Shown: positions 1 to 4,936, numbered from the stretch's first letter. The stretch is DNA of 5,669 bases from an uncultured Campylobacter sp. (GCA_947090385.1 CAMUNZ010000066.1:1-5669), one strand, 5' to 3'. The notes: generated from the sequence alone by a model not told the origin. A program made the numbers and translations.

Positions 1-133
1 TTTTATAATTTTCAAAAACTATTTTTTGATCTTTTTTGTCATCTATCTCTTTGCAAAATATCCTAAATTTTCTACGGTCATCTTTAGTTTTAAAAATCCA
101 ACTAATAAATTTTGCTAAAGTTTGATATGTCAT
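1..133 (-). CDS. Unidentified host protein, N-terminal 44 residues (cut by window edge)
   Basis: An open frame reads leftward from ATG at 133-131 and is still open at the window edge. It begins MTYQTLAKFISWIFKTKDD and continues with a strongly charged stretch rich in Lys, Arg and Asp. There is no signal peptide and no recognisable catalytic motif in the visible part. A weak GGA lies a few bases upstream of the ATG, and a good promoter sits at 154-182. The pattern of an aromatic/basic N-terminus followed by charged residues resembles N-termini I associate with some Campylobacter surface-polysaccharide enzymes, but this is only an impression and I do not assign a function. It lies outside the proposed element, so it is probably the original chromosomal neighbour downstream of ssrA. 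Confidence 0.6.
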   Translation of the reverse strand, partial: MTYQTLAKFISWIFKTKDDRRKFRIFCKEIDDKKDQKIVFENYK

Positions 134-153
134 TAAAAATCCGTTATTTTTGT

Positions 154-182
154 ATTTTATTAAAGTTTGCAATTTTAATCAA
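154..182 (-). promoter_or_regulatory. Sigma70-type promoter of the left-edge gene
   Basis: On the minus strand TTGATT (182-177) and TAAAAT (159-154) are separated by 17 bases, upstream of the ATG at 133. A 7-bp inverted repeat (AATAACT at 182-188, AGTTATT at 191-197) overlaps the upstream edge of the -35 box and could be an operator. The boxes are read directly; activity is inferred. Confidence 0.45.
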
Positions 183-244
183 ATAACTTTAGTTATTGAT
201 AAAAAAAATAAACAAATTTTGAAAAATATGAATATTTTTAAAAT

Positions 245-257
245 TGGTGGGGTGTGC
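245..257. other. Candidate far-end attachment site (degenerate copy of the ssrA 3' terminus)
   Basis: TGGTGGGGTGTGC matches the ssrA 3' end TGGTGGAGGTGTGC (4535-4548, plus-strand reading) except for one missing A. It is a conspicuous G-rich string in very AT-rich DNA. Elements that integrate into the 3' end of ssrA leave such a direct repeat at the far end. Orientation and position (outside the nonamer repeats at 321-343) fit. The match is short and a related GGGGTGTG string also occurs at 2911-2918, so the exact core is uncertain. Confidence 0.5.
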
Positions 258-263
258 TCATTC

Positions 264-304
264 ATTTAAAAGCCTTTAAATGCTTAATATATCGGCTTTT
301 AAAT
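264..304. repeat. 11-bp perfect inverted repeat at the element's left end
   Basis: ATTTAAAAGCC (264-274) pairs perfectly with GGCTTTTAAAT (294-304) around a 19-base spacer. It sits between the candidate att site and the nonamers at 321-343. It could be a recombination accessory site, an operator, or the remains of a terminator; no T-tract follows the stem on either strand, which argues against a standard terminator. Confidence 0.6.
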
Positions 305-320
305 ATGATAAAACTTCACC

Positions 321-343
321 ACTACATTAATTTAACTACACGA
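321..343 (+). repeat. Left pair of candidate integrase arm-type sites
   Basis: Two direct nonamers, ACTACATTA (321-329) and ACTACACGA (335-343), start 14 bases apart. The same family occurs three times in the same orientation near the other end of the element, at 4368-4410. ACTACATTA is identical to the copy at 4368-4376. Tyrosine recombinases with an N-terminal arm-binding domain bind short direct repeats on both arms of the attachment site, so this placement fits that role. Binding is inferred. Confidence 0.5.
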
Positions 344-459
344 TTAAGCTTTGATTTTTACTTAAACGAAAAAAAATTTCTTAAAAAGTAGCTCAAATAT
401 CAGTAAAATCATAGTTTTTTAGTTTTTTAAGATGTTTTACCAGTTTTTACAGTTTTTTA

Positions 460-522
460 AAAAAACTTAAAAAACTTAAAAAACTTAAAAAACTTAAAAA
501 ACTTAAAAAACTTAAAAAACTA
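460..522 (+). repeat. Seven-copy 9-bp tandem repeat (iteron-like)
   Basis: AAAAAACTT repeats with exact 9-base period at 460, 469, 478, 487, 496 and 505, with a seventh copy at 514-522 ending CTA instead of CTT. Inverted-orientation relatives (AGTTTTTT) lie just upstream at 413-420, 421-428 and 451-458, so the array can fold back on its left flank. Regular short iterons beside A/T-rich DNA and a replication ATPase are typical of plasmid-like origins. An alternative is simple slippage expansion with no function. Confidence 0.9.
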
Positions 523-620
523 GTAAAATTCAGATTTTATCGGTCTTTGAAAGCGTTTTTTACGCTAAATTTCAGCCAGTTTTTTAATTTTTTAGGGTTC
601 CCTGTAGCATAAGCAAACTT

Positions 621-641
621 TAAGAATTTAAAAAATTCTTA
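621..641. repeat. Perfect 9-bp palindrome, 3-base loop
   Basis: TAAGAATTT (621-629) and AAATTCTTA (633-641) are perfectly complementary around AAA. No T-tract follows on either strand, so it looks more like a protein-binding palindrome or origin hairpin than a terminator. Confidence 0.5.
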
Positions 642-930
642 TGAGTTCCGATTTTATCGTTATTTACTCGCATTTTTGCTAATTTTTTTAAGGTTTGGAT
701 CGATTTTTTTGTTTTCTTAAATTGTTACGGTATTTTTTTAAACCTTGCTTTTTTTTAATAATAAAATCTTTAAAATAAAAATACTAGATTATTTAAATTA
801 ACATAAAAAAGAAAAATCAAAAAAGCGAAAAAATACTAAAATTTAATTAAAAACATAATCAAATAAAAATTATAAATATAAGTTTTATATCTATAATAAA
901 ATTAAATAAATAATCCCAAATACGCTAAAA

Positions 931-936
931 TATAAT
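931..936 (+). promoter_or_regulatory. -10 box of the alpA-repA operon
   Basis: A perfect TATAAT lies about 140 bases upstream of the alpA ATG, preceded by A/T-rich DNA and no clear -35 box, as is usual for Campylobacter sigma70 promoters. A start near 943 would give a long leader of roughly 135 bases. That leader contains a 10-bp palindrome AGATTAATCT (1000-1009) and the hairpin at 1033-1046. Confidence 0.45.
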
Positions 937-1032
937 AACTAGGGACTTTTAAGCCTTTTTTATTTTTTCTTATGCGTAAATATTACCGCACAACAGCCAA
1001 GATTAATCTCATCTAATCTAACATAGTATTTA

Positions 1033-1046
1033 TCGGCATTTGCCGA
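1033..1046 (+). promoter_or_regulatory. Palindrome in the alpA leader
   Basis: TCGGCA (1033-1038) and TGCCGA (1041-1046) form a 6-bp inverted repeat with a TT centre, 20 bases ahead of the alpA ribosome-binding site. It could be an operator for the AlpA-like protein or a short RNA hairpin. No T-tract follows, so it is not a standard terminator. Confidence 0.35.
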
Positions 1047-1079
1047 GCATTAAAATCAATTTTTGAAAGGAGTAAAGTT

Positions 1080-1325
1080 ATGTATATAACTGAAATAGAA
1101 AGTAAAGACTTTTTGACGCCTACACAGCTTAAAAGGTTGCTTGGGATTAGCATTCCTACACAAGCCAAAATGAGAGCTAGGCAGGGATATTTTGCAAATG
1201 AGGCTCATCCACTCCCATTTATCAAACTTGGGGCAAGGGTGCTTTATAGAAAAAGTGCCATTGATGAATGGATAAGAGCCAATGAAAATAGCAGTAAAAA
1301 AGGGGATGAAAAATGCGAAAGTTAA
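1080..1325 (+). CDS. AlpA/excisionase-like helix-turn-helix protein (81 aa)
   Basis: The 81-residue product starts at ATG 1080 behind a strong AAAGGAG (1066-1072) at 7-base spacing. Residues ~11-67 match the compact winged-helix layout of MerR-like excisionase/AlpA proteins: a 'DFLTPTQLKRLLGIS' first helix-turn-helix, then 'PFIKLGARVLYRKSAIDEWI', in which the K-L-G-x-R-V-x-Y-R wing and the S-x-I-D-E-W helix are hallmarks. The tail is Lys/Ser/Glu-rich. Proteins of this family act as transcription activators of the integrase or as recombination directionality factors in prophages and islands. Here it is the only intact gene inside the element. It overlaps the following repA pseudogene by 13 bases, which implies translational coupling. 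Whether it controls int, excision or its own operon cannot be told from sequence. Confidence 0.85.
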   Translation: MYITEIESKDFLTPTQLKRLLGISIPTQAKMRARQGYFANEAHPLPFIKLGARVLYRKSAIDEWIRANENSSKKGDEKCES

Positions 1326-2346
1326 AAGGGGCAGATGCCCCACGCAGAAAACTTGGTGATATTTTATCGTATTTATCTAAAAATAAAATAACAAAGGAGC
1401 GTTTGGCAATGATTAAGAGTGAGTGGCTGATAGAGAATTTTATCTATAAGGGTTCTTTGGTGATGATTTATGCGAGTGCGGGAAAGTGGTAAGAGTTGGT
1501 TTCTCTTGCTTTGGCTAATTACATTTTAGAGCAAAAAATGTCGCGTATGACTGATGAGTTTGTTAAAAATGGCACATTTAATAGCAAATGTGAAGTGTAT
1601 TATCTAAATGCCGATAATAGCGAAAGAACACTGAAAAATAGACACATTGATAATCTTTTAGAGTATGATAATTTTAAACTTATTATGGCAAAAAGCAAGG
1701 ACAGGCAGTTTATTATAGATACTTTGGCAAAAAGTGATTTGAGCGATAAAATCATCATCTTTGATAGTATCCGCAATTTTATGGGTGATATAAATTTTAA
1801 CGATGATAGTGCTGTTACTCGCTTTATGGATAAGCTCCAATAAATGAGAGATAATGGTGACACGATTATATTTTTACATCATCAGCCAAAGCAAACGGAT
1901 GGCAAAAATAACAAACTTTACAAAGGTGCAACTGTGTTTGCTGATAGTGTAGATGAGGCTTATTTTCTTAGCAAGAGCGATGATGATGCAGGATTTTGCT
2001 TTTAAATTTTGAACCGCAAAAACGTCGAGATGAGACAAGGATGTTTTCTGTGTGCGTGGATGTGGATACTCTTATACTATCCATGATGGATGAAGTAAAA
2101 GCATTAATTTGTTCGCTAAATGAAAAAGAAAAAATTACGATTGATTTAGTTTGCGAAATTTTAGACACTGGTGACACAATTAATCAAGGCACTCTTGCTA
2201 AAAAATTAAACTCACTTGCAAAAAAGAGAGCGGTGGAAGTTTTGGGATTAAATTCTTTGTGGCGACTGCTATCAAAATTTGAAAATATTTATTTTAAAAT
2301 TGACAAAGCCAAAGCAAAAAATCAAAAATTCTTTTCACGGATTTAA
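1313..2346 (+). pseudogene. repA: RepA-like AAA ATPase (AAA_25/KaiC-like helicase family), broken by 3 frameshifts and 1 stop
   Basis: The gene starts at ATG 1313, behind AAGGGG (1299-1304) inside the end of alpA. Present reading gives fragments at 1313-1492, 1496-1843, 1844-2005 and 1996-2346. One extra A in 1483-1485, one missing T near 1497 and one missing T in 1994-1997 restore a single frame, interrupted only by TAA 1841-1843; the repaired length is exactly 345 codons including the stop. The repaired protein shows Walker A ASAGSGKS (residues 54-61), a 'VYYLNADN' strand, Walker B-like 'KIIIFDS', the sensor-like 'TIIFLHHQPK', and 'LYKGATVFADSVDEAY', the order found in RepA-type hexameric ATPases of plasmids and islands. 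The C-terminal part (~230-344) is Lys-rich with possible DNA-binding helices. Family role: unwinding DNA for element replication. In its present form Walker A is cut by TAA 1490-1492, so no active ATPase is expected. Confidence 0.85.
1328..1341 (+). other. GC-rich hairpin at the start of repA
   Basis: GGGGC (1328-1332) and GCCCC (1337-1341) form a 5-bp stem with an AGAT loop, within codons 6-10 of repA and just past the alpA stop codon. It is the most stable-looking small hairpin in the operon and could affect coupled translation of repA. It also lies in coding sequence, so it may simply reflect the codons used. Confidence 0.4.
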
Positions 2347-2372
2347 ACTTATTTTTTCTCCCCCTTTTAAAA

Positions 2373-2400
2373 GAAAATTTAAAAACATTTTTAAATTTTC
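2373..2400 (+). terminator. Candidate terminator of the alpA-repA operon
   Basis: GAAAATTTAAAAA (2373-2385) pairs perfectly over 13 bp with TTTTTAAATTTTC (2388-2400) around a CA centre, starting 27 bases after the repA stop codon. T-rich DNA follows at 2408-2417. The stem is nearly all A/T, so it is weak as an intrinsic terminator; placement is the main support. Confidence 0.4.
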
Positions 2401-2451
2401 TTGCTACTTTTAGTTTTTTAAATTTTGGATAGTCTTAGTGTTGGTTTGGTT

Positions 2452-2481
2452 ATTTTTGAAAAATAGTAATTTTTCAAAAAT
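2452..2481. repeat. 13-bp perfect inverted repeat
   Basis: ATTTTTGAAAAAT (2452-2464) and ATTTTTCAAAAAT (2469-2481) are perfect reverse complements around AGTA. Each arm is itself nearly palindromic, so cruciform and hairpin forms are both possible. No U-tract follows on the plus strand. Function unknown. Confidence 0.6.
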
Positions 2482-2871
2482 CGCCCTTAAATGCCAATAA
2501 AATCGACTTTTTAGGGTAAAAATGACACACAAAAGGGGTTATCCTGCCCCAAAATTTGAACTTTATTTTTTCTTGCTATTTTTTTGCTGAATTTTTAAAA
2601 TTTTTTTTGCTAGATGCAAGAAGTATTTTTTTGAGCGTTTGAAAATAAATTTAAAAAAGTTTTTTGGGTTTTAAATTTTATAATGCTTTTGTTGTTCGAA
2701 AAAATTAAAAAGGGGATAAAAATTTATTTGATTTTTTAAAAAAAGAGCAAAATCTTTTTAAAGTCTTTTTGCGGTTATATTTTGCGTTTTTTTTATTTGG
2801 TGTTAGAGTATTAAAAATTATTTTTCGTTGCTCGTAGGGCTTTTAAATGCGTTTGTGATGATTTTTTCTTT

Positions 2872-2931
2872 CCCCTTTTTGGGTTTTAGGGCAACGCCCT
2901 ATTTTAAAAAGGGGTGTGGGGCTTTAGCTCC
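2872..2931. repeat. GC-rich nested hairpin cluster
   Basis: CCCCTTTTT (2872-2880) pairs with AAAAAGGGG (2906-2914), enclosing TAGGGC (2887-2892) and GCCCTA (2896-2901). A second hairpin follows: GGGGC (2918-2922), loop TTTA, GCTCC (2927-2931), with one G-U pair. On the minus strand TAGGGCG occurs twice. This is a GC island in extremely AT-rich DNA. It could be a bidirectional terminator between convergent repA and int, a dispersed extragenic palindrome, or a structured RNA. Confidence 0.6.
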
Positions 2932-3101
2932 GCCCTATTAGTCTATTAGTGTTTTGGTTAGTTTTTTGGTCTTTTTATCAAAAAAAGACACTATTTCCCT
3001 TTTCTTTATACTTTCACATAAGTTAGGCTATTTGTTTGACAATAAAATACAACTAATTATTACATAGTTATTTATAAATATAATATTAAATTTTAAAATA
3101 T

Positions 3102-4346
3102 CTATACAAATTCACAAAGATTATTTAAATAATCCGCATACCATTGCATGAACGTTCGCTTTTGCTCTATTGTGCTGTTTGATGTTCATAGGCATATTTT
3201 ACGCTGTTTAGCTCATTATGTGCTAGTGCGTTTTCTATCGTCTTTTCGCTTATGCCCATTGTGCCTAGCGTGGCAAGATTTAACGAACATATCGTTTTAA
3301 AAGTCGCTCTAAATCCATGAGCCTATACTTTGCTATTATACTTGCCTTTCTCGCCTAAATTGCGTATTGCTTTGCCTATGCTATCTCTGCTTAAATGTTC
3401 TTGCTTGTTAAATACAGGAAAGATAAACTCGCTTTCAATGGGGCTATAATTTCTTTGTTCTTTTAGTATCATTACCGCTTCTTTTGATAGTGAAATTTGA
3501 TGAGCGTATCGCATTTTCAGCTCTTTGGCAGATATAGTCCAAGTGCCAAGTTTTAAGTCTATATGCTCCCACTTTGCACTTGCTGTGTTGCCTGGGCGAT
3601 TTACGCATAGGATTTGCAGTATTACCGCCATTTTTGTCTGTAAATCCATCTTGCTATCATCTCTTAGGTCTATCAAAAACTCTTTTATGTCGCTTTCTTC
3701 GGTAAGGGTAGGATATCTAGTGTCTGTGCCATTTTTTAGACAAAAACTGCTAGAAGTAGGAAATTTATCGTGTAGTGCCTTGCAAGGATTGTAGTCTATG
3801 TAGCGGTCATTTATGGCACTCTCAAAGAGTGCGTTTAAGTGGTTTATAATGCGGTGTATTGTTTCTAATCGTGAGTTTTTTGGGATTGTGCGGATTAAAA
3901 AGTGGCTCTAAAACTTCTAAAATATCGCTAAATTTAACATTTGCGATGTCGCTGTCTTTAAATTTTGGCAGGATATAAGCGTTCATTTGATCTATGATTT
4001 TCTTAGTATAGCTCTGGCTAAGTGTTGTTTTCTTTCACCTTATGTAGCTATCAAATAATGCACCTATGGTGTATTTGTTTGATTTTAACACAGCTCCGTT
4101 TTTTAGTCGCTTTATAATTTTAAGGGCATCATCTCTTGCTTGTTCTACGCCGTATTTGCCTTGCTCAAATTCGGCTAACTTACGTGTCTTTCCGCCATGC
4201 AAAATAAAAAATGTTTTAACACCGCTTGGATTTATCCAAATGTAGAGTTCTTTTGGATTACCCACAACATTACGGTATTGTCTCTTTCTTGGTTCTAACT
4301 CTCGTATGTCTTTGTCGTATAGTATCTTTTTTGCGATATTTGCCAT
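3102..4346 (-). pseudogene. int: Tyrosine recombinase (phage/island integrase), broken by 2 stops and 2 frameshifts
   Basis: Start ATG 4346-4344 follows AAGGGG at short spacing; the repaired gene is 415 codons including the stop, normal for P4-like island integrases. Residues ~1-100 are the arm-binding domain (DUF4102-like, 'ILHGGKTRKLAEFEQGKYGVEQARDDA'-type sequence). The core-binding domain follows, then the catalytic domain with box I Arg in 'VNRPGNTASAKWEHID' (codon 3598-3596), a beta-hairpin Lys in 'ELKMRYAHQISLS', HGFR (His codon 3319-3317), 'LAHNELNSVKYAYEH' carrying the second His and the catalytic Tyr (3190-3188), and a final 'EQKRTFMQWYADYL'. Lesions: TGA 4037-4035 (probably from Trp TGG), one extra base in the A6 run at 3881-3876, TAG 3325-3323 directly before AHGFR, and about one lost base at 3180-3176. 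It adjoins ssrA, its likely target. All catalytic residues persist in the repaired reading, but no active enzyme can be made as written. Confidence 0.92.
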
Positions 4347-4367
4347 TTATTCCCCTTTTTGGCTAAA

Positions 4368-4410
4368 ACTACATTATTAAAGTCAAACTACACTATTATA
4401 TACTACACTA
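4368..4410 (+). repeat. Right triplet of candidate integrase arm-type sites over the int promoter
   Basis: Three direct nonamers, ACTACATTA (4368-4376), ACTACACTA (4387-4395) and ACTACACTA (4402-4410), start 19 and 15 bases apart. They lie between int and the ssrA att core, in the same orientation as the pair at 321-343. Two of them flank the TATAAT of int. Integrase binding here would place recombination complexes on its own promoter, an arrangement expected to give autorepression. Repeats are seen directly; binding is inferred. Confidence 0.6.
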
Positions 4411-4425
4411 ATTTTAAAAATTATA
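4395..4425 (-). promoter_or_regulatory. int promoter region with two -10 boxes
   Basis: On the minus strand there are perfect TATAAT boxes at 4400-4395 and 4425-4420, both without an obvious -35 box. They lie 49 and 74 bases upstream of the int ATG. The nearer one lies exactly between two arm-type nonamers and shares a base with one of them. Confidence 0.45.
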
Positions 4426-4501
4426 AGAGATTTCTAAAAATATTTAATGATATCAAAAGGATTTTAAAGTAGCGTTTTTTTAGGGATTTTATAGAGATTT
4501 T

Positions 4502-4529
4502 TAAATTTTATAAAAGTGGATAAAATTTA
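4502..4529. repeat. 10-bp A/T inverted repeat just past the ssrA 3' end
   Basis: TAAATTTTAT (4502-4511) pairs with ATAAAATTTA (4520-4529) around AAAAGTGG. It starts six bases past the ssrA terminus, in element DNA. It could serve as a weak ssrA terminator, although no clear U-tract follows on the minus strand, or as part of the attachment site. Confidence 0.4.
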
Positions 4530-4534
4530 TAAGA

Positions 4535-4548
4535 TGGTGGAGGTGTGC
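4535..4548. other. Attachment-site core at the ssrA 3' end
   Basis: These 14 bases are the CCA end, discriminator base and most of the 3' acceptor strand of tmRNA. They match 245-257 with one base missing there. The adjacent leftward integrase gene and the intact tmRNA 3' end are what integration into ssrA produces: the element brings a copy of the gene end and restores it. The exact crossover position is unknown. Confidence 0.6.
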
Positions 4549-4760
4549 GGGATCGAACCGCAGTCCAAAAGCCAAGCACCAAAGTATCTACATGTTTAGT
4601 AAATGTGAAAATCTCGCTAAATTAAGCTCACATTCCAAAACATAAAATTTAGCAAAGACAAAAAATTCACAAATTCTCTCGTCACAAAAATTTGCTACAC
4701 TAAGTAAATTACCCGCTAAATTTTCTACTTAGTATCAAAAATCGCAGGACTCAACTGAAC

Positions 4761-4805
4761 TTACGCTACTTTTGCGTAAGCAGGAGCAAATTTAACGTTG
4801 TTTGC
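4761..4805 (-). other. tmRNA tag reading frame (ANNVKFAPAYAKVA)
   Basis: Resume codon GCA at 4805-4803, 14 sense codons, then TAA at 4763-4761. As I remember it, the tag of Campylobacter jejuni and relatives ends AKAA; here the penultimate residue is Val. This is a conservative change that keeps a degradation signal and may help place the species. Confidence 0.95.
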
Positions 4806-4910
4806 GTTTAAATTTAAAATTTGAAATTTTTACGCTATTTTCAAAGCGACATGCAACTATAGCAACTAAACTCCTGTCGAAGCCAAGTCACCCCCAAAAA
4901 AGTGCGTGAT

Positions 4911-4916
4911 TTTATA
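4911..4916 (-). promoter_or_regulatory. -10 box of ssrA
   Basis: TATAAA on the minus strand (4916-4911), within TTAATATAAAATC, lies 16-21 bases upstream of the mature 5' end at 4895. A start near 4904 would leave a short leader for RNase P to remove. The corresponding -35 area overlaps the foot of the hpf terminator, so the two units are tightly packed. Confidence 0.6.
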
Positions 4917-4936
4917 TTAAAAAATAACAAAAGTCA

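Larger units (their letters stand above)
344..1030. other. Non-coding AT-rich control or origin region
   Basis: I find no credible gene in this stretch on either strand. It holds clustered AGTTTTTT motifs (413-460), the 9-bp tandem array (460-522), the 10-mer GATTTTATCG twice (533-542 and 650-659, 117 bases apart), small hairpins (AGCGT at 552-556 with ACGCT at 562-566; 621-641), then a low-complexity A/T tract to about 920 and the alpA promoter at 931-936. AGTAAAATCA (402-411) and AGTAAAATTCA (522-532) flank the array. A region of this kind in front of a RepA-like ATPase operon would suit a replication origin. Confidence 0.5.
2347..3101. other. Non-coding stretch between the convergent repA and int pseudogenes
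   Basis: About 755 bases without a supportable gene. Only tiny open frames are seen, for example ATG 2522 (22 codons, hydrophobic because of T-runs), and none resembles a known family. The stretch holds AT-rich inverted repeats at 2373-2400 and 2452-2481, repeated AAAAGGGG strings (2531, 2708 and 2907 regions), and a GC-rich hairpin cluster at 2872-2931. It may be the remains of further element genes or a structured control region. Confidence 0.55.
4535..4895 (-). ncRNA. ssrA: Transfer-messenger RNA (tmRNA), 361 nt
   Basis: tmRNA rescues ribosomes stalled on broken mRNA, acting with SmpB first as alanyl-tRNA and then as a short mRNA. On the minus strand it begins GGGGGTGACTTGGCTTCGAC, the conserved tmRNA 5' end, and ends CACCTCCACCA. 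The seven acceptor pairs are complete and include G3-U, the alanine identity wobble. The T-loop GGTTCGATCCC is present (about 4549-4559). The tag frame runs from GCA (4805-4803) to TAA (4763-4761) and encodes ANNVKFAPAYAKVA, with the hydrophobic Val-Ala end needed for proteolysis. The CCA is encoded. Its promoter and the upstream hpf terminator are visible. The gene is undamaged although a mobile element abuts its 3' end. Confidence 0.97.

Noticed and set aside
460..522. Short repeats considered as a CRISPR array
   Set aside because: The units are 9 bp and contiguous with no unique spacers, and no cas genes are present.
1056..1343. 95-codon open frame on the minus strand
   Set aside because: It is antisense to the well-supported alpA gene, has no ribosome-binding site of its own and resembles no family.
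1481..1500. Programmed frameshifting in repA
   Set aside because: Two opposite shifts within 12 bases, a third near 1995 and an in-frame stop do not fit any known programmed signal; no slippery heptamer is present.
1600..2177. Minus-strand open frames of 60-87 codons
   Set aside because: They lie opposite the repA pseudogene, whose protein motifs are clear, and read as hydrophobic antisense sequence.
2522..2590. 22-codon open frame starting MTHKRGYPAP
   Set aside because: The hydrophobic end comes from T-runs, only a weak AGGG precedes it, and there is no recognisable family.
2911..2918. GGGGTGTG as an alternative att copy
   Set aside because: It shares only the central G-rich part with the ssrA end, is part of a hairpin cluster, and would leave alpA and repA outside the element without arm sites.
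3525..3794. 89-codon plus-strand open frame
   Set aside because: It is antisense to the catalytic domain of the integrase and shows no motif or ribosome-binding site.
4035..4037. TGA read as tryptophan by codon reassignment
   Set aside because: Campylobacter uses the standard bacterial code, and the integrase also carries a TAG and two frameshifts, so ordinary decay explains it.
4694..4702. GCTACACTA inside ssrA as a sixth arm-type site
   Set aside because: It matches eight of nine bases but lies within the conserved tmRNA gene, outside the element, so it is probably coincidence.
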